Below, one piece after another: positions 9,802 through 17,557 of a DNA stretch of 56,828 bases (position 1 is the stretch's first letter; each line of letters opens with the position of its first letter). The notes under the pieces are model-generated. The model did not search any database, was not told the origin of the DNA, and saw nothing but the letters and a program-made list of their open reading frames with translations. Position numbers and translations under genes: made by a program. Source of the stretch: Chloroflexota bacterium (lineage in GTDB: Bacteria; Chloroflexota; Anaerolineae; UBA4142; SHND01); assembly GCA_029778615.1 (NCBI GenBank), contig JAKOPZ010000308.1, positions 1-56,828 on the forward strand. Direction: 5' to 3'.

Positions 9802-9872
9802 AGGTTATCATTTATGACACCATCGAAGGGCAGGTCATTTTGCTGAATCTGGACACGGGAACGTGTTATCAA

Positions 9873-9995
9873 TTCACCTTACGCATGTCATTTCGAACCC
9901 CTCAATCCTTCGGGGTAAACTCTGTGAGAAATCTCAGTTTTTTCCACCGAGATTTCTCGCCAGACCGCTCGAAATGACAATTCTGCGTAACATGA
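9873..9995. mobile_element. 123-bp MITE, copy 1, with 8-bp target duplication
   Basis: The element runs from TTCACCTTACGCA to TGCGTAACATGA with imperfect terminal inverted repeats of ~25 bp containing TGTCATTTCGA. It is flanked by direct repeats GTTATCAA (9865-9872 and 9996-10003). A second copy at 51037-51159, in the opposite orientation, is also 123 bp long and differs at only 3 positions by my manual alignment. It has no coding capacity, so mobilisation would need a transposase elsewhere. Confidence 0.85.
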
Positions 9996-10063
9996 GTTAT
10001 CAACTCAAGGACAGTGCGGTCTCCATCTGGAATGAATTGGTGAACGGCGCAACTGCATCGGAG

Positions 10064-10465
10064 GTTGTAAGCGCGTCGGATAAACGCGCAATGGAGCGGC
10101 GCTGCGCGACGGGACAAACTATCGTCGTCGAGAATGGTGTGAATCCCGAATCCTATCCACTGCTCGCGCGTCCGCGCGAGGGCGGGCTCTTGTTTGCGGG
10201 CGCGTTCGATTATTTTCCCAACCTGGACGCCGCGCAATTTTTGGTGCGCGACATTTTGCTGCATGTGTGGCGCGCCGCGCCGGCGACGGAGGTTTTCCTC
10301 GCGGGCAGCAATGACCGCGCGCAGGTGAATGAACATTTTCTCAAGGCGCTGGGCAAATCGTTAACGCGTCGCGCCGCGCGCGGAAAGGTCGAGCTGCATG
10401 ACCTGACGGAATTGCCTACACCGGAAACGCTGCAAAACATCGCGCGCGGAGAGAATGAGCCATGA
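10064..10465 (+). pseudogene. Family 4 glycosyltransferase remnant (middle part only)
   Basis: From VVSASDKRAMER through TIVVENGVN, LLFAGAFDYFPNLDAAQFLV and VFLAGSN, the translation matches the central part of GT4 glycosyltransferases (ENGVD, 'LFVGxFdy.PN.dA'). The N-terminal acceptor domain and the C-terminal nucleotide-sugar EX7E region are missing. The left end is fused to the PqqD-like remnant near 10064. The right end continues into an unrelated-looking tail (VELHDLTELPTPETL...) and ends at TGA 10463-10465, overlapping the next fragment's ATG. The open frame beginning at 9863 inside the MITE is a chimera, not a gene. Confidence 0.65.
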
Positions 10466-10827
10466 GCGCGCAACCGTTTGTGAGCGTCATTATTCCCGTG
10501 TACAACGGCGCGGATTTTTTGCTCGACGCGTTAACAAGTATTCGCGCGCAGAATGATGCGCCGCTCGAAATTTTGGTGAGGGCCGATGGTTCGACGGATA
10601 ATACGGGCGCGCTGGCGAAACAACAAAACGATGTGGTGTATCACGTGTTGGACCATCGCGGTTTGCCCGCGACGCGGCAGCGCGGCGTGGACGCGGCGCG
10701 CGGGGAACTCGTCGCGGTTTTGGATGTAGATGATATATGGAGCAAAAATAAATTGGCGCGGCGCGAGGCACATTCTGAATCAACCGACATGTCGCTGCCC
10801 GCGCCGGATATTCGCGCGGCAACGTAG
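10462..10827 (+). pseudogene. Family 2 glycosyltransferase, N-terminal fragment
   Basis: 121 codons starting MSAQPFVSVIIPVYNG, the classic GT-A family 2 opening, with ADGSTDNT and VLDVDDIW (the DxD-type metal site). In the family the first motif normally reads DDGS; here the first Asp is Ala. Similarity stops after about residue 98, and the last ~23 residues look like out-of-frame sequence. A full GT2 is usually 250-350 residues, so this is a truncated remnant left next to ctaA. Confidence 0.7.
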
Positions 10828-10841
10828 GCAGGAATATGGAT

Positions 10842-11798
10842 ATGACGCTCAATCGTTTTGCAAAATACGCGTGGTTCGTCGTCGCGTACAATATTGTGGT
10901 GATTTTGTGGGGCGCGTTCGTGCGCGCGAGCGGTTCGGGTGCGGGCTGCGGCAGTCATTGGCCCCTGTGCAACGGCGAAGTGGTGCCACTGAATCCGTCC
11001 ATCGAACGCGTGATTGAATTCACGCATCGCGGCATGTCGGGCGTTGCGCTCTTGCTCGTGCTCGGGCTGGTGGTGTGGGCGCTGCGCGCGTACCCGCGCG
11101 GACGCGTGCGTTACGGCGCGTTCGCGTCGGCATTTTTCATTTTGGTCGAAGCGTTGATTGGCGCCGCGCTCGTGTTGTTTGGCTGGGTCGGGATGGACCA
11201 ATCCACCGCGCGCGTGATTTCCATTTCGCTGCATCTCGTTAACACTTTCATCTTGCTCGCCGTTCTCACCTTGACGGCGTGGTGGGCGTCGGGCGGCAGC
11301 GCGCTCGATTTGCGCGCGCGTCCGCTCCAAACCTTTGCGCTCGCGCTCGCGCTGCTCGGTCTCGTCATCACCGGCGCGGCAGGCGCGTTGACCGCGTTGG
11401 GTGATACGCTATTCCCCGCGTCGTCGCTCGCACAGGGCATTCAACAGGACTTGAATCCCACCGCGCATTTCCTCGTCCAGCTGCGCGTGCTGCATCCTTT
11501 GATTGCAACGTTTGTCGGAACGTACTTGTTATATTTGTCCGTGATGCTGAACGGCGGCGAGAAAACGATGGCGCGCAAATTCAGCATCGCACTGCGTTTC
11601 TTGGTCGTCGCGCAAATTGTCGCGGGCGGTGTGAATATTCTCTTGCTCGCGCCGACGTGGATGCAGTTGGCGCATTTGCTGCTCGCGGATATGGTGTGGA
11701 TTACGTTGGTGCTGTATTCGGCAGCGCTGCTGGGCAAAGCACGCGATGCAACGCGCGCACCGAACGCCGCTCCGCGCGCAATTGTGGAATCGGCGTAG
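10842..11798 (+). CDS. ctaA: Heme A synthase (COX15/CtaA family)
   Basis: 318 residues, about eight transmembrane helices. The conserved extracytoplasmic Cys pair region GSGAGCGSHWPLCNGE follows helix 1. Heme-ligand histidines appear in FTHRG, HLVNT, LHPLIA and LAHLLLADM. The enzyme oxidises the heme O methyl group to formyl to make heme A for aa3-type oxidases, pointing to aerobic respiration. ATG 10842 is preferred over ATG 10836: GCAGGA (10828-10833) is 8 nt from the former and only 2 nt from the latter. Upstream is a glycosyltransferase fragment; no cox genes are in the window. Confidence 0.93.
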   Translation: MTLNRFAKYAWFVVAYNIVVILWGAFVRASGSGAGCGSHWPLCNGEVVPLNPSIERVIEFTHRGMSGVALLLVLGLVVWALRAYPRGRVRYGAFASAFFILVEALIGAALVLFGWVGMDQSTARVISISLHLVNTFILLAVLTLTAWWASGGSALDLRARPLQTFALALALLGLVITGAAGALTALGDTLFPASSLAQGIQQDLNPTAHFLVQLRVLHPLIATFVGTYLLYLSVMLNGGEKTMARKFSIALRFLVVAQIVAGGVNILLLAPTWMQLAHLLLADMVWITLVLYSAALLGKARDATRAPNAAPRAIVESA

Positions 11799-11880
11799 AG
11801 CCAATCCGCGCGTTATGCTTTGAGCGTTGAAGCGGTCCAAAACCATGTTCATCCAATTCGTCTGCGCGCGCTTGACCATT

Positions 11881-11985
11881 CTAGTGCATCATTAACCAAC
11901 TTGTTGTGAGTGCGCATTGAGGCAAGACCGATTTCTAAACGAGTTCTTGCACTTGTGCAAAAGAGCTTGTTTAATGATGCACTAG
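11881..11985. repeat. ~100-bp inverted-repeat element, copy 2
   Basis: Ends CTAGTGCATCATTAA / TTAATGATGCACTAG are perfectly inverted over 15 bp; the palindromic CTAG at each end may instead be a target duplication. The interior matches copy 1 at 9372-9471 at roughly 85-88% (manual alignment). It contains the hairpin TTGCA-CTTG-TGCAA. It lies between ctaA and the fpg-type gene, ending 22 bp before the GTG start. Confidence 0.78.
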
Positions 11986-12006
11986 GGATGTATTGAAAAT
12001 ACAGCT

Positions 12007-12831
12007 GTGCCTGAACTCCCCGAACTGGAAGTGGTGCGCGAGGTATTGCAGGCGCGCGTCGTCGGCAAAAAAATTGCGCGCGTGGAATTGCTTCAACCTG
12101 CGGCGGCAATTGTCGTACGCGACTTTACCGGACGCGGTTTTGTGGAAACGCTCACGCACGCGACGTTCACCGCTATTACGCGGCGCGGCAAATTCCTCGT
12201 TTTCGCTTTTGATATTTCCCCCAAACTGGTGCTCAATCCTAAACTCACGGGACGGTTGCAGCGGGCGACCGCGCGCGACAAACGTCACAAAAAAACAGCG
12301 GTTGTGTTTACGCTTGCGGATGAAACGGAACTGCGTTATTTTGACGACAAGACGATGGGACAGTTGTATCTCACCGATGCGCTCGAACGCGTGCCCGATT
12401 TCGCGCAGCTCGGACCCGAACCGTTCGATATTTCGCGCGAACAATTCCGCGAACGTTTGCGCCCCTATCGCGGTGAAATCAAAGGCATTCTCACGCGCGG
12501 CGAATTTCTTGCCGGCATCGGCAACGCGTATGCTGATGAAATTTTGTGGCACGCAAAACTGCACCCGTTTCGCAAACGCACGCAATTGACCGCCGAAGAA
12601 ACCAATCGTCTGTACGACGCGCTTCAAACGACGCTGCGCGAAGCGATTGCTTTGGTGCGCGCGGAAATGAGTGAAACCATTCAGCGCGAGCCGCGCAATT
12701 TTCTCAAGGTGCATCTGCGGACGGGCGAAGCGTGTCCGCGCTGTGGCACGACCATTTCGGAAATTCGCGCGCAGCAGCGCATCACCAATTTTTGCCGCGC
12801 GTGTCAGCCCGGCGGATTGATACGAAATTGA
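12007..12831 (+). CDS. mutM: Formamidopyrimidine-DNA glycosylase
   Basis: 274 residues. The protein opens with MPELPELE, where Pro2 is the Schiff-base nucleophile and Glu3 the catalytic acid. RRGKFL carries the conserved Lys. The H2TH region (GIGNAYADEILW) is present, and the C-terminal zinc finger is CPRCG...FCRAC with all four Cys. It excises 8-oxoguanine and formamidopyrimidines. The start is GTG at 12007; there is no strong ribosome site because the repeat element ends just upstream. The next gene begins 1 nt after the stop, suggesting an operon. Confidence 0.96.
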   Translation: MPELPELEVVREVLQARVVGKKIARVELLQPAAAIVVRDFTGRGFVETLTHATFTAITRRGKFLVFAFDISPKLVLNPKLTGRLQRATARDKRHKKTAVVFTLADETELRYFDDKTMGQLYLTDALERVPDFAQLGPEPFDISREQFRERLRPYRGEIKGILTRGEFLAGIGNAYADEILWHAKLHPFRKRTQLTAEETNRLYDALQTTLREAIALVRAEMSETIQREPRNFLKVHLRTGEACPRCGTTISEIRAQQRITNFCRACQPGGLIRN

Positions 12832-12832
12832 A

Positions 12833-13834
12833 ATGCGGACGGAACGCGAACGGACCTTGACCGTCACTGCCGAAGCCGGCATGTCCAATCGGCTGCGCGT
12901 GCTGCTGTCGGGCAAAGCGCTTGCCGAAGCGAGCGGACGCGCGTTTGCCATGTTGTGGCAGCCGACGCGCGCGTGCGGGTGCGCGTTCGACGATTTGTTT
13001 GAAAACAAGTGGAACGTGCGCGCAGATGTTTTTTTTGACCGACGGCGCGCGTTCGATGCCAGTACGACGGCGTGGGATGCGTTTCCCGATTGGCTCGCGG
13101 TGACCGAACCTCATTTGTTTGTGTTTCATCACGGCTGGCTCATTCAGCCCGCGCGGTTTGCGCGGCATCGCGCATTGGAAACGCGCTGTGCGGAATGGAT
13201 GCAAATGCTCCAGCCGGTCAAAGCGCTCGCGGCGCGGCTGGCGGAATTTCAGGAAAAATTTTTTCGTTCGCGGATGATTGGCGCGCATTTGCGGCGCGGC
13301 GATATGCGCGTCGTGCGCCCCGATACGACGGATAACCTCGCGCTCGCGCTGCGCCAAGTGGACGCGTGGCTGGAGCAAGCGCCCGACGCGGGAATTTTGT
13401 TGTGTACCGACGACGGCGCGCGCGACCCGTACACCGGACATAGTGTTCCCGCAGAAAACATTCGCGCACAGTTCAAGCAGCGTTATGGCGCGCGGGTTGT
13501 GCATACCGAGCCGTCGAGTTTGGACCGACGCGCACCTCAAGCGATTCAAGACGCGCTGGTGGATTTGTGGCTGCTGCGCGCGACGGATTTTTTTGTCGGC
13601 ACCGAAGGCAGTTCATTTTCACAGCTCGCAGTGTTCGGGCGAACGATTCCGTACGCGCTCACCGGCGCAAGCACGCCGCTGTATCAAAAGCGCGCGCGAT
13701 GGTTGAAACGGGTCGGTCTGTATGAACGCCTCGCGCAAATGGGACGCCGCGAATTTGGCAAACAAGTGCCGTACACGTACCTCTCTGCGCGCTATTTGCG
13801 GCGCCTGCGCATTTTTCTCACACGAAGAATTTGA
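12833..13834 (+). CDS. Fucosyltransferase-like (GT-B, HxRRGD) glycosyltransferase
   Basis: 333 residues. The motif AHLRRGD (about 150) matches the HxRRxD signature of alpha-1,2/alpha-1,6 and protein-O-fucosyltransferases that binds GDP-fucose. Near the C-terminus EGSSFSQLA is typical of the same fold. There is no signal peptide or membrane helix. It starts 1 nt after mutM and is followed 15 nt later by a transthyretin-like gene, so it is probably co-transcribed with a DNA repair gene without obvious functional connection. Donor and acceptor cannot be told from sequence. Confidence 0.65.
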   Translation: MRTERERTLTVTAEAGMSNRLRVLLSGKALAEASGRAFAMLWQPTRACGCAFDDLFENKWNVRADVFFDRRRAFDASTTAWDAFPDWLAVTEPHLFVFHHGWLIQPARFARHRALETRCAEWMQMLQPVKALAARLAEFQEKFFRSRMIGAHLRRGDMRVVRPDTTDNLALALRQVDAWLEQAPDAGILLCTDDGARDPYTGHSVPAENIRAQFKQRYGARVVHTEPSSLDRRAPQAIQDALVDLWLLRATDFFVGTEGSSFSQLAVFGRTIPYALTGASTPLYQKRARWLKRVGLYERLAQMGRREFGKQVPYTYLSARYLRRLRIFLTRRI

Positions 13835-13849
13835 ACCGGGAGGAGCAGA

Positions 13850-14218
13850 ATGAAACTGATGCTGCGAGTGCAGTTGGTGGTGAGTGAGGAACCCAAACGC
13901 GGTGTGCCGAATGCGCGTGTTTCGTTGTATGACCGCGATTGGCAAAGTCAAGACGATTTGCTTGGCACGGCGGTAACGGATGGCAAAGGCGAAATTGTTT
14001 TCGAGTTTGACGAGAAAAAATACAAAGACGCCGAAGACAGTCCCGATTGGCGCATCGAATCGCTGCCGGATTTGTACGTCAACGTCTACGACGCACAAGG
14101 CAATGTGGTGTACTCGACGCGCGAGGTCGTCGAACGCGACAAATTTCCAAAATTGCTCGTGGTGCCGATTCCGCGCGTTGTTATAGAGAAACACAAACTA
14201 TCCGCCCACATTGATTGA
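13850..14218 (+). CDS. Transthyretin-like / carboxypeptidase-regulatory-like beta protein
   Basis: 122 residues behind a strong GGAGGAG ribosome site. The pattern NARVSLYDRD...DDLLGTAVTDGKGEIVFEF resembles transthyretin-like (TTR-52-type) beta-sandwich domains, with a later LYVNVYDAQGNVVYSTRE strand pair. No signal peptide is seen, so it is probably cytoplasmic. It is the third gene of the mutM group. Function unknown. Confidence 0.6.
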   Translation: MKLMLRVQLVVSEEPKRGVPNARVSLYDRDWQSQDDLLGTAVTDGKGEIVFEFDEKKYKDAEDSPDWRIESLPDLYVNVYDAQGNVVYSTREVVERDKFPKLLVVPIPRVVIEKHKLSAHID

Positions 14219-14243
14219 CGCCCAATGTATTCTGCGGTACGAT
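14215..14243 (+). promoter_or_regulatory. Promoter of the toxin-antitoxin pair
   Basis: TTGACG (14215-14220), a 17-nt spacer and TACGAT (14238-14243) form a good housekeeping-type promoter. It overlaps the stop codon of the preceding gene, giving the TA pair its own transcription. Confidence 0.6.
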
Positions 14244-14269
14244 GCAAAGGCATGAACGGAGTGAGTAAA

Positions 14270-14524
14270 ATGCAAAATCAAATTCCCGATTCAGAAATAC
14301 TGCTCGAACGCATTACAATTGACCCTGAAATCGCGCACGGAAAACCTGTTTTGCGCGGCATGAGATATCCGGTCGAATTGATTCTCGAATTGTTGAGCGC
14401 CGGGATGTCGCACCAAGAAATTTTGCAAGACTATGATGACCTTGAAGAGGAAGATATTTTTGCTGCCCTTGCCTATGGCGCGCGCGTGACCAAAGTCAAA
14501 CAGATCCTGCCGCTTGCACTATGA
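14270..14524 (+). CDS. DUF433 antitoxin (VapB45-like)
   Basis: 84 residues: ITIDPEIAHGKPVLRGMRYPVELILELLSAGMSHQEILQ is the DUF433 helix-turn-helix signature. The start at ATG 14270 is chosen over in-frame ATGs at 14225 and 14252 because GGAG (14258-14261) is 8 nt upstream. The stop overlaps the start of the toxin gene (ATGA, 14521-14524). DUF433 proteins are DNA-binding antitoxins paired with DUF5615 nucleases. Confidence 0.85.
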   Translation: MQNQIPDSEILLERITIDPEIAHGKPVLRGMRYPVELILELLSAGMSHQEILQDYDDLEEEDIFAALAYGARVTKVKQILPLAL

Positions 14525-14874
14525 AATTTCTCATCAATGCACACTTGCCGCGTGATCTTGTACAGCGGTTGAAAGACAAAGGGCACGACGCGATTCACAC
14601 GCGTGATTTACCACAGGCGAATCGCACCCTCGACTCTGAAATCCGCGCGATTTCACTTCGAGAGCAAAGAATTCTCATTACCATAGACGCCGACTTTTCT
14701 GATTCCTTTCGGTTGAAACGCGGACCATACAAATTGCTGCTGATAACGACAGGCAACATCACTAACAAAGAACTATTTGAGATTTTCTTTCGCAATTTTG
14801 AGCAAATTGAAACCGCATTTGAACAATATAGCTTTCTGGAGCTCAACCGCAAAGCACTGATTTTTCATGAATGA
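14521..14874 (+). CDS. DUF5615 PIN-like toxin (VapC45-like)
   Basis: 117 residues: MKFLINAHLPRDLVQRLKDKGHDA...TRDLP, RILITIDADFSD and KLLLITTGN are the conserved PIN-like motifs of DUF5615. The usual first acidic residue (LLD) is replaced here by LIN, while later acidic residues (TIDADF) remain. The predicted role is an RNase toxin neutralised by the upstream protein. It is followed at once by a terminator, so the pair forms a closed module. Confidence 0.85.
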   Translation: MKFLINAHLPRDLVQRLKDKGHDAIHTRDLPQANRTLDSEIRAISLREQRILITIDADFSDSFRLKRGPYKLLLITTGNITNKELFEIFFRNFEQIETAFEQYSFLELNRKALIFHE

Positions 14875-14901
14875 TGCGACGCAAACGCGTCGCATTTTTT
14901 T
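14874..14901 (+). terminator. Rho-independent terminator after the TA pair
   Basis: ATGCGACGC (14874-14882), AAAC loop, GCGTCGCAT (14887-14895), then six T. The 9-bp stem is perfect. Confidence 0.85.
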
Positions 14902-14923
14902 GCGCGGCAGCTTTTGGATTTAC

Positions 14924-14937
14924 CTACCGTTCGGTAG
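14924..14937. promoter_or_regulatory. Palindromic operator at the fad promoter
   Basis: CTACCG-TT-CGGTAG is a perfect 6+6 palindrome overlapping the -35 box of the fadN promoter. The CCGTTCGG-type core resembles operators of TetR-family regulators, including acyl-CoA-responsive FadR-type repressors. The regulator gene is not in the window, so its identity is an inference. Confidence 0.55.
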
Positions 14938-14963
14938 ACACACGATTGCCTTTATGCTACAAT
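14935..14963 (+). promoter_or_regulatory. fadN-fadA promoter
   Basis: TAGACA (14935-14940), 17-nt spacer, TACAAT (14958-14963) preceded by TGC (extended -10). The leader to ATG 15061 is about 90 nt. Confidence 0.65.
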
Positions 14964-15060
14964 AACCATGATTTATGACGCACTGCGTCATAACGGCACC
15001 TTGCGTGCTGCAATCTGTCATCAGCCCTTTGCTATTTCTCTCCACGAAGGAGTATTTACA

Positions 15061-17463
15061 ATGTCGTACGATATTCGCCGCGTCGCCGTCATCGGTTCGG
15101 GAACGATGGGTGGCGCGCTTGCCGCCCATTCCGCCAACGCGGGTCTCCAGGTTACGCTCCTCGATATTGTTCCGCAAAAACTCACCGCAGACGAAGAAAA
15201 GAAAAAATTATCGCTCGAACATCCCGCCGTTCGCAATCGCATCGTCAACGCGGGCATGCAGGCGATTGTCAAATCCAAACCCGCCGCGTTGTTTGCGCTG
15301 CAATTGGCAGAACAGATTCGCGTCGGCAACCTCGAAGACAATTTTGAATGGGTCGCCGACGCCGATTGGATTTTAGAAGTCATTGTCGAAAATCTGAATG
15401 TCAAGCGCGCGCTCATGGAACGCATTGACGCCGCGCGCAAGCCAAACAGCATTATTACCACCAACACCTCCGGCATTCCCATTCACGCGATTGCCGAGGG
15501 GCGCAGCGAGTCGTTCAAGCAGCATTTTCTCGGCACCCATTTTTTCAATCCGCCGCGCTATCTCAAACTCCTCGAAGTCATCCCGTCGCCGGATACGCTG
15601 CCCAAAGTGGTCGCGTACATGAAACAATTTGGCGAAACTGTTTTGGGCAAAGGCGTTGTCGTTTGCAAGGACCGCCCGAACTTTATTGCGAATCGGCTCG
15701 GCTCGTTTCTCGGCACCTATGCGATGCGTTATACGCTCGAAAACAAGTATCGCGTAGACGAAGTGGACGAATTTACCGGCACCGCGATTGGGCATCCGAA
15801 ATCGGCGACCTATCGTCTGGGCGATTTGGTTGGCGTGGACATCATGTATCACGTCGCCGAGAATTTATACAATGCCGTTCCGGAAGACGAGGCGCGCGCC
15901 GATTTAAAGCCGCCCGAATTTTTGAAAACGATGGTCGAGCGCGGAATGCTCGGCAACAAAACGGGACACGGTTTTTACAAAGAAATCAAAGATGAGCGCG
16001 GCAAGAAAAAGTTTTACGCGTTGAATCTCGAAACCCTCGAGTATGAAAAACCCGAAAAATTTTTCTTTGACTCGATTACGAATTCCGAAATGTATGACAC
16101 GCTCGCGGAGAAATTGCGTTATATTATTTCGTGCGCGGCTGACGCGGCGCTCGCCGACCGCGCGGCGAAATTTATTTGGGACACCACCGCGCATTATCTC
16201 GCGTATGCGTCGCATCGCGTCCCCGAAATCGCCGACGATATTGTTTCGATTGACAACGCGATGAAATGGGGCTTTGCGCATGAAGCCGGTCCGTTTGAAA
16301 CGTGGGACATGCTGGGCGTCGCGGAAACGGTTGAAAAAATGGACGCGCAAGATATTGCCGTCGCGCCGTGGGTCAAGGAAATGCTCTCGAGTGGACACGC
16401 GTCGTTCTATCAGAACGGTTCGTACTATGACCCCGCCACACGCCAATACATCGTCAAGCCGCAAGCGCCAAACGTAGTTCATCTCAAAAACACAAACGTC
16501 ATTACTGAAAACGACAGCGCGTCGCTGCGCGATTTGGGCGATGGCGTCGCACTCTTGGAATTTCATACCAAGATGAACGCGCTCGACGACAGTATCATCG
16601 AGGTCGCGCGCACGGCGATGGACGAGGTGGAAAAGAATTTTGTCGGCATGGTCGTCGGCAATCAAGGCGAACATTTCAGCGCGGGCGCGAACATCGTCGG
16701 CATTTGGATGCTGGCGGAAAACGGCGAATGGGACAAAATTGATGCGGTTGCCAAGCAGCTGCAAGATTTCACCATGCAGCTGCGTTACTCGCGCAAACCG
16801 ATTGTGACCGCGCCGTTCGGTTACACGCTGGGCGGCGGCTGCGAAGTGACGATGGCAGGTTCACGCATCGTCGCGCACGCGGAAAGTTATGTCGGTCTTG
16901 TCGAAGTCGGCATCGGCGTCATTCCCGCCGGCGGCGGCTGCAAAGAAATGCTGCGCCGCGTCGTAACGCCCGCGATGCAAACGCCGAACACGGATGTCTT
17001 GCCCTTTCTCCAACGCGTCTTTGAAACCATCGGCACCGCCAAAGTGGCGACGAGCGCGGAGGAAGCGAAACAGCTGGGCTTTTTTGGAAGCGATACGCGC
17101 ATTGTCATGAACCGCGACCATCTCATTGCCGAAGCAAAAAAGACTGTGCTGAATATGGTCGCGGAAAATTATCAAGCCCCGCCGCGCGCAAAAATTTATG
17201 CGGCAGGCGAACGCGCGCGCGCGGCAATTCGTATTGCCATTTATTCGATGGTGTCGGGAAAATACATTTCCGAATACGACGCGAAAATTGGCGAACAACT
17301 CGCGTATGTTTTGTGCGGCGGCAATCTCACCGCGCCCGCGTGGGTGGACGAGCAGTACATCCTCGACCTCGAGCGTGAAGCATTCCTCTCGCTCTGCGGT
17401 CAAGAAAAAACGCGCGAACGCATTGGGCATTTCTTGAACACGGGGAAACCGTTGCGAAATTAG
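15061..17463 (+). CDS. fadN: 3-hydroxyacyl-CoA dehydrogenase / enoyl-CoA hydratase fusion (FadN type)
   Basis: 800 residues, close to Bacillus FadN and in the same order: dehydrogenase first, hydratase second. GSGTMGGALAAHSANAG is the NAD site and GTHFFNPPRYLKLLEV carries the catalytic His. The crotonase half (about 500-690) has HFSAGAN (oxyanion hole), GGGCEVTMAG and GLVEVGIGVIPAGGG with both catalytic Glu. ATG 15061 is chosen because GAAGGAG precedes it; in-frame codons upstream to 14968 lack such a site. Together with the thiolase downstream it carries out the last three beta-oxidation steps. Confidence 0.95.
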   Translation: MSYDIRRVAVIGSGTMGGALAAHSANAGLQVTLLDIVPQKLTADEEKKKLSLEHPAVRNRIVNAGMQAIVKSKPAALFALQLAEQIRVGNLEDNFEWVADADWILEVIVENLNVKRALMERIDAARKPNSIITTNTSGIPIHAIAEGRSESFKQHFLGTHFFNPPRYLKLLEVIPSPDTLPKVVAYMKQFGETVLGKGVVVCKDRPNFIANRLGSFLGTYAMRYTLENKYRVDEVDEFTGTAIGHPKSATYRLGDLVGVDIMYHVAENLYNAVPEDEARADLKPPEFLKTMVERGMLGNKTGHGFYKEIKDERGKKKFYALNLETLEYEKPEKFFFDSITNSEMYDTLAEKLRYIISCAADAALADRAAKFIWDTTAHYLAYASHRVPEIADDIVSIDNAMKWGFAHEAGPFETWDMLGVAETVEKMDAQDIAVAPWVKEMLSSGHASFYQNGSYYDPATRQYIVKPQAPNVVHLKNTNVITENDSASLRDLGDGVALLEFHTKMNALDDSIIEVARTAMDEVEKNFVGMVVGNQGEHFSAGANIVGIWMLAENGEWDKIDAVAKQLQDFTMQLRYSRKPIVTAPFGYTLGGGCEVTMAGSRIVAHAESYVGLVEVGIGVIPAGGGCKEMLRRVVTPAMQTPNTDVLPFLQRVFETIGTAKVATSAEEAKQLGFFGSDTRIVMNRDHLIAEAKKTVLNMVAENYQAPPRAKIYAAGERARAAIRIAIYSMVSGKYISEYDAKIGEQLAYVLCGGNLTAPAWVDEQYILDLEREAFLSLCGQEKTRERIGHFLNTGKPLRN

Positions 17464-17545
17464 AGACCAGAGACTAGAGATTGGAGACTAGAGATTTCTT
17501 GCGAATGGGGCGAGCAATTCAGTCTCCAGTCTCCAGTCTCCACTT
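17464..17545. repeat. Self-complementary 'GGAGACT' array in the fadN-fadA spacer
   Basis: The left part repeats GAGACTAGAGA-type words. The right part repeats CAGTCTCCAGTCTCC, the inverse complement, so the spacer RNA can fold into a hairpin. The same word family occurs at 21190-21237 and 26800-26833. Confidence 0.7.
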
Positions 17546-17557
17546 GAGGAGAACAGC

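Larger units (their letters stand above)
9643..10069 (+). pseudogene. PqqD-like chaperone gene interrupted by two small elements
   Basis: Three pieces of one small gene can be read. MLAERYQVASDNIIL (9643-9687) comes first, then VIIYDTIEGQVILLNLDTGTCYQ (9804-9872), then LKDSAVSIWNELVNGATASEVV (10004-10069). Together they match the PqqD / peptide-modification chaperone pattern (conserved 'LN..TG..Y.L...G..IW..L..G.T'). The first gap is an inverted-repeat element (9688-9801). The second is a 123-bp element flanked by GTTATCAA duplications; removing it plus one duplication joins TGTCYQ to LKDSAVSIW exactly in frame. The first junction cannot be shown to be in frame. The 3' end runs straight into a glycosyltransferase remnant. 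The PqqD family binds peptide substrates for modifying enzymes; this copy is dead. Confidence 0.7.

Noticed and set aside
9863-10465. 200-codon open frame
   Set aside because: It starts inside the MITE and joins PqqD and GT4 remnants; a chimera rather than a gene.
14968-15060. Upstream in-frame start for FadN
   Set aside because: No ribosome site, and the extension does not resemble FadN; ATG 15061 has GAAGGAG.
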